The notes beneath the pieces were generated by a model that was not told the DNA's origin, made no database searches, and worked only from the letters and a program-made list of their open reading frames with translations. Of a stretch of 28,196 nt of DNA, positions 20,422-28,196 are shown piece after piece (within the stretch, counting starts at the first letter, position 1; the number at the start of each line of letters is the position of its first letter). The translations under genes were made by a program, and so were the position numbers. The stretch spans positions 1 through 28,196 of the forward strand of contig JAEWNY010000025.1 in assembly GCA_023461075.1 (NCBI GenBank), given 5' to 3'. The DNA comes from Pseudomonadota bacterium. Its GTDB lineage: Bacteria > Pseudomonadota > Gammaproteobacteria > Xanthomonadales > Xanthomonadaceae.

Positions 20422-21333
20422 ATGTTCTTCCGCAACCTGACGCTGTTCCGCTTCCCCGCCTCCATTGCCTTCGACGATCTCGAATCGAAACTCGCCGACG
20501 TCGCGCTCAAGCCGGTCGGCCCGATGGAACTGTCCTCGCGCGGCTTCATCTCGCCGTTCGGCCGCAACGAAGGGGAGGACGCCACGCTGATGCATCGCGT
20601 CGATGACGCGATCTGGCTCACCGTCGGCGGCGAGGACCGGCTGCTTCCGTCAAGCGTGGTCAACGACTTGCTGCAGAAGAAGGTGGACGAGTTCGAGGCC
20701 AAGAACGCGCGCCGACCGGGTGGCAAGCTGCGACGGCAGATGAAGGACGACCTCATCGCCGAATTGCTGCCGCGCGCCTTCGTGCGCCCGGTCCGCACCG
20801 ATTGCCTCATCGATCTCAAGCATGGCGTGATCGCGGTCGATACCTCCTCGCGCAAGGTCGCTGAAACGGTCGTCTCGCAGATCCGCGAAGCACTCGGCAG
20901 CTTCCCCGCCCTGCCGGTCAACGCCGAAGTCGCGCCGCGCGCGGTGCTGACCGGCTGGATCGCCGGCGACGCGTTGCCCGACGGGCTGGTATTGGGCGAT
21001 GAATGCGAACTGCGCGACCCCGCCGACAGCGGCGCGGTGGTGAAGATCCAGCGCATGGAACTGGCCGGCGAGGAAATCGAAACCCATCTGGAGGCCGGCA
21101 AGCAGGTCGCGCGGCTGGCCCTGGTGCTGGATGACCACGCGGGCTTCGTGCTGGGCGATGACCTGGTCCTGCGCAAGTTCAAGCTGCTGGAAGGCGCTGT
21201 CGAACAACTGGAATCGAGCGAACGCGACGACATCCGCGCCGAGTTGGATGCGCGCTTCGCGCTGATGGCCGGCGAGTTCAAGCGGGTGTTCGCGGTGCTG
21301 GAGGCGGCATTCAGCCTCAGCGCGAGCGAATGA
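20422..21333 (+). CDS. rdgC: Recombination-associated protein RdgC
   Basis: A non-specific double-stranded DNA-binding protein that forms a ring-shaped dimer around DNA and limits RecA access. The 303-residue length, the N-terminal MFFRNLTLFRF, the SRGFISPFGR block near residues 38-48, the QMKDDLIAELLPRAF segment (about 108-122) and the conserved LTGWIAGDALP (about 175-186) all match the family. It stands alone on the plus strand between ttcA and a metallopeptidase gene. RdgC is present in most beta- and gammaproteobacteria, so no transfer is implied. Confidence 0.97.
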   Translation: MFFRNLTLFRFPASIAFDDLESKLADVALKPVGPMELSSRGFISPFGRNEGEDATLMHRVDDAIWLTVGGEDRLLPSSVVNDLLQKKVDEFEAKNARRPGGKLRRQMKDDLIAELLPRAFVRPVRTDCLIDLKHGVIAVDTSSRKVAETVVSQIREALGSFPALPVNAEVAPRAVLTGWIAGDALPDGLVLGDECELRDPADSGAVVKIQRMELAGEEIETHLEAGKQVARLALVLDDHAGFVLGDDLVLRKFKLLEGAVEQLESSERDDIRAELDARFALMAGEFKRVFAVLEAAFSLSASE

Positions 21334-21419
21334 TCCGCGGGCGACATCGTTGTGATGCCGATAAGCCCGACTTGGAGGCGGCACGATCGCGTCACTGAGT
21401 GCCGCACAGGGCAGACATC

Positions 21420-21425
21420 TACAAT
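21420..21425 (+). promoter_or_regulatory. Likely -10 element of the YgjP-type gene
   Basis: TACAAT ends eight bases before the ATG at 21434, which would put the transcript start within about two bases of the start codon. No Shine-Dalgarno is present. The 100-base spacer shows no other clear signal. Confidence 0.45.
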
Positions 21426-21433
21426 AGGCGGCC

Positions 21434-22216
21434 ATGTTCCGCCTGTTCGCACGCACGCCCGCAGTCAGCGAGCGACGCATGTTCGCCTTCTCTCTGGAGG
21501 ACGGATCGACGATCGATGTCGTCCTGCATCGCCATCCGCGCGCGCGCCGCATCAAGCTGTCGGTGGACGAACGCGGCGCGCGCCTGACATTGCCCACGCG
21601 CGCGAGCGAACGCATGGCGCTCGAGTTCCTGCAGGCCCACCGCGGCTGGCTGGAGGCGCACTGGCGCGCGTTGCAGGCGGATGCCGCGCAGCCCTTGCGG
21701 CCCGGCAGCACGCGGACGTTGCCGTTGCGTGGGGCCGATGCGGCGATCGACTGGCGCAGCGCGCGCCTGACCCGGCTCCAGCCCGGCGCAGGTGACCGGC
21801 TGGTGTTCGACGTGCGCGGCCTGCAGCAGGACATGCCGCCGACGCCCGCCGTGCATCGCGCCCTGCGCGATTTCTACGAGGCCCAGGCCCGCGCCGACAT
21901 CGCGCGCTGGCTGCCGCAGTACGCCGGCGGCTTGCCCAGGCCGCCTTCGCGCATCGTGCTCAAGCGCATGAGTTCGCAATGGGGATCGCTCTCGCCGGCA
22001 GGGGTGGTCGCGCTCGACCTGTCGTTGGTGCTGGCGCGGCCATCGGCATTCGAATACGTGCTGGTGCACGAGCTCTGCCATCTCATCCACCACGATCATT
22101 CGCCCGCGTACTGGCACGAAGTGGAGGCGCGCTGGCCAGCCTGGCGCGAGGAGCGCGACTACCTGCACGCCGAGGGCCGGCGCCTGAAATCGACGTTGCG
22201 CGCCCTACTCGGCTGA
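21434..22216 (+). CDS. YgjP-type (DUF45/M48-like) metallopeptidase
   Basis: A 260-residue predicted zinc-dependent peptidase. The catalytic motif is HELCH (His212, Glu213, His216) in LVHELCHLIHHDHSPAYWHEVE, where the downstream H of the SPAYWHEVE segment is the likely third ligand. The N-terminal half has the family pattern RRIKLSVDERGARLTLP (about 36-52), and the QWGSLSPAG block (about 177-190) is also diagnostic. Proteins of this family are cytoplasmic and their substrates are not known; the name metallopeptidase rests on the motif. There is no signal peptide. The gene is convergent with the histidine kinase gene, seven bases away. Confidence 0.9.
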   Translation: MFRLFARTPAVSERRMFAFSLEDGSTIDVVLHRHPRARRIKLSVDERGARLTLPTRASERMALEFLQAHRGWLEAHWRALQADAAQPLRPGSTRTLPLRGADAAIDWRSARLTRLQPGAGDRLVFDVRGLQQDMPPTPAVHRALRDFYEAQARADIARWLPQYAGGLPRPPSRIVLKRMSSQWGSLSPAGVVALDLSLVLARPSAFEYVLVHELCHLIHHDHSPAYWHEVEARWPAWREERDYLHAEGRRLKSTLRALLG

Positions 22217-22223
22217 GCGACGG

Positions 22224-25200
22224 TCAATCACCCTGCGCGGCCAAAAAGGCGCGCAGGGATGCCGGCTTCACCGGCTTGGTGAGCAAGGTGACGCCGCGGG
22301 ACCTGGCCCCTTGCCTGACCTCCTCGCTGCCATCGCCGGTGATCAGCGCCGCGGGCAGGTGCTGGCCGGCACGGTCACGCAACGCATCGATCAGGTCCAG
22401 GCCATCGAGCCGATCGTGCAGGTGATAATCGGCCAGCACGACCTGCGGACGATGCGCGGTGACCCGCGTCATCGCCTGCTGCACGTTCGCGGCAACATCC
22501 ACATCCACCGACCAACGCGCCAGCAGCGCACGCATGCCGTCGAGGATGTCGGGATCGTTGTCGATGCACAGCACGCGCAGCCCTTTCAATCCTTCATCGT
22601 CCCGAGCCGCAGTAGCGATGTCGGCATCCGCCAGGACCACCGCGGGCGCCGGCCGGCGCGGCACCTCGATCGCGAACAGGCTGCCGCGACCCACGCGAGA
22701 ATGCACGGTGAGCCGGTGGCCCAGGGTGCGAGCGATGCGTTGGCAGATCGACAGCCCGAGGCCGAGGCCACGCTCGCCTTGCCCAGGCTGGGCGAAGCGG
22801 CGGAACTCCTCGAAGATCTGCCGGAGATGATGCTGCGGAATGCCCGGGCCGGTATCCCAGACCTGCAGCTCGACCGTGTGTTCACGGCGGCGCGCGGCCA
22901 GCAGCACGCTGCCGCTGCGGGTGTAACGCATGGCATTGGCGATGAAGTTCTGCAGCGCGCGGCGCAACAGCGTTCGATCGCTTTCGATGAACACCGCGCG
23001 CGGCGCATGCACGCGCAGCCGCAATCCTCGCTGCCGCGCGGCGGGCGCGTATTGCGCGGCCAACTCGCCCAACAATTCGCCGACGTCGAACACCCGGATC
23101 TCCGGTTGCAACTGGTTGGCATCCAGCCGGGTAATGTCGAGCAGGCCATCCAGCAGGTCCTCGGCCGCGCGCAGCGAGGCGTCAACGCGCTCGCCAAGCC
23201 GACGTTGTTCATCGCCCGCGTCGCTGTGCCTGAGTGCGCTGGTGAACAGACGCGCGGCATTCAACGGCTGCAGCAGGTCGTGGCTGACCGCGGTGAGGAA
23301 TCGGGTCTTCGATTGTTGCGCGGCTTCCGCCTCGCGGGTGCGTTGCTCGACCCGCTGCTCAAGCGTCTCGTTGGCCTCGATCAATGCCTGTTCGGTGTGC
23401 TTGTAGGCGGTCACGTCGCTGAAGGTGGTGACATAGCCGCCACCGGACAACGGCTGCCCGCGCATCTCGATCACCTGTCCGCTGGCGCGCACGCGCTCGA
23501 ACACATGGGCGCTGCCCGCGCGCATGTGGGCGAGGCGGCGCTCGACCTGCGCCTCGACATCGCCCTCGCCCATCTCGCCACGATCGGCGTTCCAGCGCAT
23601 AAGGTCGGCCACCGGGCGCCCGACATAAAGCATCGCATCCGGGTAACCGAACATCTCCTGGTACTGGCGGTTCCAGGTCACCAGCCGCATGTCGGCATCG
23701 ACCACGCTCACGCCCTGCGCAATGTTGTCGAGCGTGGTCATCAGCACCTGCCGGTTGAAGCGGGTCTCCTGTCCGGCCTGGTCCAGCAGGTGCACCACTT
23801 CGCCCAGTTCGATGCCGGAGCCGCGCAGCGCGCTAGTCATGGTCAGGCGCGCGGAATCGGCACCTATCGCCGAGGCCAGCAGCCGCTCGGTGAATTGCAA
23901 GATGGCACGATTGGCGACCGCACCTGCAGGCAGGGCCTGGCCGGTGTCGCGGCGATACTGGTCGAAGGCGCGCTGAGCGCTGCGTTCGCCGACGATGCGT
24001 TCGGCCAGCGTGATCAGGTCGCCGACCCTCAGTTCGCCGACGTCCACATCACCACTCGATTGGGCCCGCTGTGCATAGGGATCCATGAACGAGGTCGCCA
24101 GCAGTTGTTCGCGCAGGCGCGGGCGCCAGCGCATCGACACGCCGATGAACACGGCCACATTCACCAGCAGCGACCAGAACACGCCATGAGTCAGGGCGTC
24201 CCAGCCGTGCATGCCGAGCAGGTGCTCGGGCCGCAGGGCAACCATGCCGAACGGCCCCGCCTGCAGCCAGTGGTGCCCATCCAGCCAACCCCCATGCACC
24301 AGCGACGGCAGGAACAGGCAATAGGACCACGTCAGCGCACCGGCGAGCGTCCCTGCAAACGCGCCGTGCCGGCTGGCGCCGCGCCAGTACAGGCCGCCCA
24401 GCAGGGCCGGCGCGAACTGCGCCACTGCGGCGAAGGCCAGCAGCCCGTATTCGGCGAGGCTGCCATATCCCTTGACCGCGCGATGGTAGGCGAACGCCAT
24501 CAAAGCCAGCGCGAGGATAGTGGCGCGGCGCACCCACAGCACCTGTTGTTCGATGCCGTTCTCGCTCGCCGCCTGCCTGCGCAAGCGCAGCAGTACCGGC
24601 ATCACCAGGTCGTTGCTGACCATGGTGGCCAGCGCGATGCTGGCCATGATCACCATGCCGGTCGCGGCGGAAAAACCGCCCAGATAGGCGGCCAGCGCCA
24701 GCAGATCGTTGCCGAGCCGCATCGGCATGGCCAGCACATAGCTGTCGGGCTGGACCGCGGTACCGGCGAACAACGCGCTGCCCGAAAGGCTGATCGGCAG
24801 GACCAGTACCGAGAACAGCAGCAGGTAGCCGCTGAACAGCCAGCGCGCGATGCGGATGTCGCGGACGTCCTCGCACTCGACCACCGCGACGTGGAACTGG
24901 CGCGGCAGGCACAGGATCGCGAAGAACGCGATCACCGTCTGCGCCAGCATGCTGCCCGGCAGTGGCTCCGACAAGGTCGTTCGCGTGGCCTGCAGCAGTC
25001 GCTCGGGCAGTCCGCCGCTTCCCGGCAGGTGCCACAGGGCGAATACGCCGATCGCGATGAAAGCGAGCAGCTTGACGAGCGACTCCATCGCCACCGCCAG
25101 CACCATGCCGCGATGGTGCTCGGTGGCATCGGTGCGCCGGGTGCCGAACAGGATCGCGAACACTGCCAGCGCCACTGCCACGTACAACGCCGGGTCACGC

Positions 25201-25673
25201 AGCGCGCCCTCGCCGGTGTTCTGCATGTCGGCCATCACGCCCACGCTCATCGCCACCGCCTTGTACTGCAGGCTGACGTAGGGCACCGCGGCGACCAGCG
25301 CCAGCAGCGCGACCAGCGCCGCAAGGCCCGGTACGCGGCCATAGCGCGAGGAGAGGAAATCGGCGATCGATACGATGCGGTGCTCGTCGCTGATCAGGAT
25401 CAGCCGTTCGAGGATGCGCCAGCCGAACAGCATCAGCAGGATCGGACCGAGGTAGATCGGCAGGAAACCGAGCCCGGTCCGCGCCGCAGTGCCGACCGCG
25501 CCGTAGAAGGTCCAGGACGAGCAGTACACCGCGATCGCCAATGCGTAGACCGCTGGCCGCAGGCGATTGAGCCGGGGCGAATGCGCGCTGCGCTCACCGT
25601 ATATCGCCACGCCGAACAGCAGCGCGACATAGGCCGCGGAGATCAGCAGCAGCGTCCAGCCTGGGATCATCAT
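22224..25673 (-). CDS. Hybrid sensor histidine kinase with SSS transporter domain (CbrA/CrbS-like)
   Basis: A 1149-residue membrane sensor. Residues 1 to about 480 form a sodium:solute-symporter (SLC5-like) domain with about 13 hydrophobic helices, starting MMIPGWTLLLISAAY. A STAC-like linker follows (about 545-610), then a PAS domain (about 635-750), a coiled coil (EANETLEQRVEQRTREAEA) and a HisKA domain with phospho-acceptor His798 (VSHDLLQPL). The HATPase has N box NFIANAMRYT, G1 DTGPGIP and G2 GLGLGLS. A C-terminal receiver domain has Asp1082 (LADYHL) and Lys in TKPVKP. This order matches CrbS (MxtR), which with the LuxR-type regulator CrbR (ErdR) controls acs in Vibrio and Pseudomonas. 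CbrA lacks the receiver. Acs and actP in the same window support the acetate reading. No response-regulator gene is present here. The start could also be the next Met (25670). Confidence 0.9.
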   Translation of the reverse strand: MMIPGWTLLLISAAYVALLFGVAIYGERSAHSPRLNRLRPAVYALAIAVYCSSWTFYGAVGTAARTGLGFLPIYLGPILLMLFGWRILERLILISDEHRIVSIADFLSSRYGRVPGLAALVALLALVAAVPYVSLQYKAVAMSVGVMADMQNTGEGALRDPALYVAVALAVFAILFGTRRTDATEHHRGMVLAVAMESLVKLLAFIAIGVFALWHLPGSGGLPERLLQATRTTLSEPLPGSMLAQTVIAFFAILCLPRQFHVAVVECEDVRDIRIARWLFSGYLLLFSVLVLPISLSGSALFAGTAVQPDSYVLAMPMRLGNDLLALAAYLGGFSAATGMVIMASIALATMVSNDLVMPVLLRLRRQAASENGIEQQVLWVRRATILALALMAFAYHRAVKGYGSLAEYGLLAFAAVAQFAPALLGGLYWRGASRHGAFAGTLAGALTWSYCLFLPSLVHGGWLDGHHWLQAGPFGMVALRPEHLLGMHGWDALTHGVFWSLLVNVAVFIGVSMRWRPRLREQLLATSFMDPYAQRAQSSGDVDVGELRVGDLITLAERIVGERSAQRAFDQYRRDTGQALPAGAVANRAILQFTERLLASAIGADSARLTMTSALRGSGIELGEVVHLLDQAGQETRFNRQVLMTTLDNIAQGVSVVDADMRLVTWNRQYQEMFGYPDAMLYVGRPVADLMRWNADRGEMGEGDVEAQVERRLAHMRAGSAHVFERVRASGQVIEMRGQPLSGGGYVTTFSDVTAYKHTEQALIEANETLEQRVEQRTREAEAAQQSKTRFLTAVSHDLLQPLNAARLFTSALRHSDAGDEQRRLGERVDASLRAAEDLLDGLLDITRLDANQLQPEIRVFDVGELLGELAAQYAPAARQRGLRLRVHAPRAVFIESDRTLLRRALQNFIANAMRYTRSGSVLLAARRREHTVELQVWDTGPGIPQHHLRQIFEEFRRFAQPGQGERGLGLGLSICQRIARTLGHRLTVHSRVGRGSLFAIEVPRRPAPAVVLADADIATAARDDEGLKGLRVLCIDNDPDILDGMRALLARWSVDVDVAANVQQAMTRVTAHRPQVVLADYHLHDRLDGLDLIDALRDRAGQHLPAALITGDGSEEVRQGARSRGVTLLTKPVKPASLRAFLAAQGD

Positions 25674-25798
25674 GCACGGTGCGACGGGGATCGCCCGCAG
25701 TGTACGCGCCCGCTGCACGCCGCCCACTTCGCCCAAAGTCGAAGCCGCGGGGATGGCCAGAGCTGCCAGAATATCGATGCACCAGCGGAGTCGCGACG

Positions 25799-27610
25799 AT
25801 GGATGATGTGCCCGGCCTCGACCTCAGCCAGCCTCCCTTCGACCTGCTTGATGAAGCGGGCCGCGCGCGCCTTGCCGCGGGCATCGACCTCGGCTACCAG
25901 CCCGCCGGCACCCTGTTGATCGAGGCGGGCCAGCCTTCCCCGCACGTGATGGTGGTGCTGAAGGGCCGCATCCACGCCTTCGATCTGGACCACGCCGGCC
26001 ATGAGCGCCGCTTCGGCGATTACGGTCCGGGCGACGTGTTCGGCGCGTGGGCAGTGATGGCCGGTCGCGCGCGGCATTCCTATCGCAGTCAAACCGATGC
26101 ACTGCTCTACCTGATCCCCGCGCCGCTGTTCACGCGACTGCTGGGCGATTACCCGGCGTTCTCGGCATGGTTCAATGAAGGCCTGTCCGCCAAGGGGCGG
26201 ATGGCGTCGCGCGGATCCGACATCGCCGAACTCATGGCCACCCGTGTCGGCGATGCGCAACTGGCTCCGGCCGAACGCATGCAGGCTTCGGCCACGATCC
26301 GCGAAGCCAGCCAACGTCTTTCCGGATCCCGCGTCGATTGCCTGCTGGTGGATGATCCCGCGCATGCCGGCCCGGGCATCGTTACCCGCACCGATCTGCT
26401 CGAAGCGCTCACCTTGGGCGATGCCACGCCCGAATCGCGCGTCGGGCCGCTGGCCAACCGGCCACTGGTCGCGGTACGCGCGGAAGAAGTGTTGTTCCAG
26501 GCGCTGGTGGTGATGACCGAACGCCACATCGAACGGGTGGCGGTGCGCGAGGGCGAAGCGATCATCGGCACCCTCGGCATGGCCGAAGTGCTCTCGCATT
26601 ACGCCAGCCACTCGCACCTCATCAGCCTGCGGCTGGCCCGCGCGGGCACGCTTGCGGAAGTCACCGAAACCGCACGCGGCATGCATCGACTGATCCGCAC
26701 CCTGCACGCGCAGGGCGCGCGCATCCCCTACTTGATGGAACTGGTCAGCGCACTCAACACGCGGGTGATGCAGCGGATCTTCGAACTGGTCATCCCGCGC
26801 GAGTACCAGTCGCAAGCGTGCCTGCTGGTGCTGGGCAGCGAAGGCCGCCGCGAACAGTTGCTCAAGACCGACCAGGACAACGCGCTGGTGTTCGCGGATG
26901 GCACCGAGCGGCCAGTTCTTGCCGAGTCGATGCAGCATTTCAGCGACGCCCTGCGCGATGCCGGCTACCCACCCTGCCCGGGCAAGGTGATGGTGAGCAA
27001 TCCGCATTGGCGCATGCCGGTCGAAGGATGGCGGCGGCGTGTCGATGAACTGCGATGGCTGCATACCGCCGAAGCGGCACTCGACCTGGCGATCATGCTC
27101 GACGCGCGCGCGATCGCCGGCAACACTGCGTTGTTCGATCCATTGGCCGAATCGCTGTCCGCGCTGGGCGGAGACGAACGCCTGCTGCACCAGCTCGCTT
27201 CATCCATCCTGCAGTTCGACACGCCGCTGAACCTGCTCGGCCAGCTCAAGGGCGCTGCGCAGGGCACCGATCTCAAGAAGGGCGGAATCTTCCCGATCGT
27301 GCATGGTCTTCGCTGCCTCGCGCTCAAGCATGGCATCGCCGAGCGCAACAGTTATGCGCGCTGCGCTGCACTCGTCGAGCGCGGCCTGCTGTCGGCCGAA
27401 CTGGGCCGCGACCTGCCGCAGGCGTTCTGCGTGTTCCAGCGGTTGCGACTGGATGCGCAACTCGATGCGATCGATGCACAGCGGCCCCTCGACAGCCATG
27501 TGCAGGCCGAACGGCTGCGCCGACTCGACCGCGAATTGCTGCGCGACGCGCTGCGCGTGGTGAAGGATTTCCGCGTGCACATCAAGCAGAGCTTCCACCT
27601 CGAAGGATGA
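25799..27610 (+). CDS. cNMP-binding/CBS/DUF294 nucleotidyltransferase-like protein
   Basis: A 603-residue cytoplasmic regulator-like protein. Residues about 15-130 are a cyclic-nucleotide-binding-type beta-roll (GDYGPGDVFGAWAVM). Residues about 165-275 hold two CBS repeats, the second with ERHIERVAVREGEAIIGTL. Residues about 300-450 are the DUF294 nucleotidyltransferase domain with the GS-x(10)-DxD signature: Gly346, Ser347, Asp358 and Asp360 in LGSEGRREQLLKTDQDNAL. The rest is the DUF294 C-terminal helical domain. The fold is that of GlnD-like nucleotidyltransferases, but the substrate is unknown. A GCGGAG Shine-Dalgarno precedes the ATG at 25799; an earlier in-frame ATG (25679) would add 40 unlikely residues. 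It is divergent from the histidine kinase across 125 bases and overlaps the exonuclease gene by four bases (ATGA). Confidence 0.92.
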   Translation: MDDVPGLDLSQPPFDLLDEAGRARLAAGIDLGYQPAGTLLIEAGQPSPHVMVVLKGRIHAFDLDHAGHERRFGDYGPGDVFGAWAVMAGRARHSYRSQTDALLYLIPAPLFTRLLGDYPAFSAWFNEGLSAKGRMASRGSDIAELMATRVGDAQLAPAERMQASATIREASQRLSGSRVDCLLVDDPAHAGPGIVTRTDLLEALTLGDATPESRVGPLANRPLVAVRAEEVLFQALVVMTERHIERVAVREGEAIIGTLGMAEVLSHYASHSHLISLRLARAGTLAEVTETARGMHRLIRTLHAQGARIPYLMELVSALNTRVMQRIFELVIPREYQSQACLLVLGSEGRREQLLKTDQDNALVFADGTERPVLAESMQHFSDALRDAGYPPCPGKVMVSNPHWRMPVEGWRRRVDELRWLHTAEAALDLAIMLDARAIAGNTALFDPLAESLSALGGDERLLHQLASSILQFDTPLNLLGQLKGAAQGTDLKKGGIFPIVHGLRCLALKHGIAERNSYARCAALVERGLLSAELGRDLPQAFCVFQRLRLDAQLDAIDAQRPLDSHVQAERLRRLDRELLRDALRVVKDFRVHIKQSFHLEG

Positions 27611-28196
27611 GCAGGCCCGGCCGACTGACCCGTTGGCTGGATCGTCGTCGCCACGGCGCGGGCGAATGGGCGATGTTGTTCGCCGATCCGCCTCATGACG
27701 AATGGGTCAGCCTCGACCTCGAGACGACCGGCATGGATCCGCGCAGCGACCACATCCTCAGCCTCGCCGCGGTGCCGGTGCGCGCTGGCCGCGTGCAGCT
27801 GTCCGAACGCTTCGAGCGCGCGATCCGGCCGGATCGTGCCTTCGGCATCGCATCGATCCGCCACCATCGCATCACCCCGGATGAAGCCGCCGCCGGCATG
27901 TCCGTGACCCAAGCGGTGCGCGAGTTCCTGCACTGGCTCGGGCCACGCACGCTGCTGGGTTACCACCTCGCCTTCGATCTGGACATGCTGGCTCCACATG
28001 CGCGCGCGCTGTGCGGATTTGCGCTGCCCAACCCGCGTGTCGAGCTGGCCGATGAAGTCGCCGCCGCGCAACGCCGCATCGCGCCGGACGCGCCGCCCAA
28101 CCTCGACTTCGCGCACATCGCCGAGCGCTTGGGCGTCCCGGTGATCGGTCGCCACGATGCATTGGGCGATGCGACGACGGTGGCGATGTGCTGGCT
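27607..28196 (+). CDS. DnaQ-like DEDDh 3'-5' exonuclease (3' end missing at window edge)
   Basis: 196 codons are present before the window ends. The three exonuclease motifs are all visible: ExoI DLETTG (Asp37, Glu39), ExoII GYHLAFDLDML (Asp124) and ExoIII RHDALGDA (His183, Asp188), so it is a catalytically complete DEDDh enzyme of the DNA polymerase III epsilon-like family. An N-terminal basic segment (RWLDRRRHG) precedes the domain, as in the free-standing exonucleases usually paired with DUF294 proteins, rather than the replicative DnaQ. It overlaps the preceding gene by four bases (ATGA), so translation is coupled. The nucleic acid it degrades is not known. Confidence 0.92.
   Translation, partial: MSRPGRLTRWLDRRRHGAGEWAMLFADPPHDEWVSLDLETTGMDPRSDHILSLAAVPVRAGRVQLSERFERAIRPDRAFGIASIRHHRITPDEAAAGMSVTQAVREFLHWLGPRTLLGYHLAFDLDMLAPHARALCGFALPNPRVELADEVAAAQRRIAPDAPPNLDFAHIAERLGVPVIGRHDALGDATTVAMCW

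Noticed and set aside
22311..25919. A 1202-codon open frame on plus, antisense to the histidine kinase gene
   Set aside because: Its translation is Arg/His/Gln/Ala-rich with no domain logic, while the opposite strand encodes a complete multi-domain kinase. It is a product of high GC at third positions.

Overview
The window is gene-dense, GC-rich bacterial chromosome. The gene set and family resemblances (ECF sigma factor paired with a TPR-type Ser/Thr kinase, RdgC, Rep, PlsB, TtcA, a DcaP-like porin) fit a gammaproteobacterium of the Xanthomonadaceae (Lysobacter/Luteimonas/Thermomonas-like). That placement is from recognition only; no database search was possible. I see no phage, IS, CRISPR or plasmid genes, and no tRNA or rRNA gene.

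Layout. 1-5383 is an acetate assimilation region: acs (minus, runs off the left edge), a divergent spacer with four palindromes at exact 41-bp spacing, then a DcaP-like porin, yjcH (DUF485) and the acetate symporter actP on plus. 5485-7025 (minus) is a membrane fatty-acid desaturase followed by a secreted EF-hand protein. 7196-11481 (plus) holds mutM, an ECF sigma factor and a large membrane Ser/Thr kinase, whose 3' end overlaps tdk (minus, 11417-12037). 12159-15122 holds the rep helicase and an e(P4)-type lipoprotein acid phosphatase. 15123-15338 is an AT-rich spacer with a perfect FNR/Anr box, three hairpins and an intrinsic terminator. 15339-19051 is an unknown lipoprotein translationally coupled to plsB. 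19055-19261 is a minus-strand DUF465 (YdcH) gene. ttcA, rdgC and a YgjP-type metallopeptidase follow on plus. 22224-25673 (minus) is a hybrid histidine kinase with an N-terminal sodium:solute-symporter domain (CbrA/CrbS type). Divergent from it is a two-gene operon: a cNMP/CBS/DUF294 protein and a DEDDh exonuclease cut by the right edge.

How it fits together. Porin, DUF485 protein, ActP and Acs form a complete acetate uptake and activation route. The kinase at the other end resembles CrbS, which controls acs in Vibrio and Pseudomonas, so both ends of the window may belong to one acetate-response circuit, with its response regulator elsewhere. The middle is mostly housekeeping: DNA repair and replication, membrane lipid synthesis, thymidine salvage, tRNA thiolation.

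The most interesting undescribed-looking elements are (1) a candidate anaerobically induced small RNA of about 87 nt at 15168-15255, with an FNR box overlapping the stop codon of the preceding gene, and (2) the 41-bp palindrome array between acs and the transport genes.
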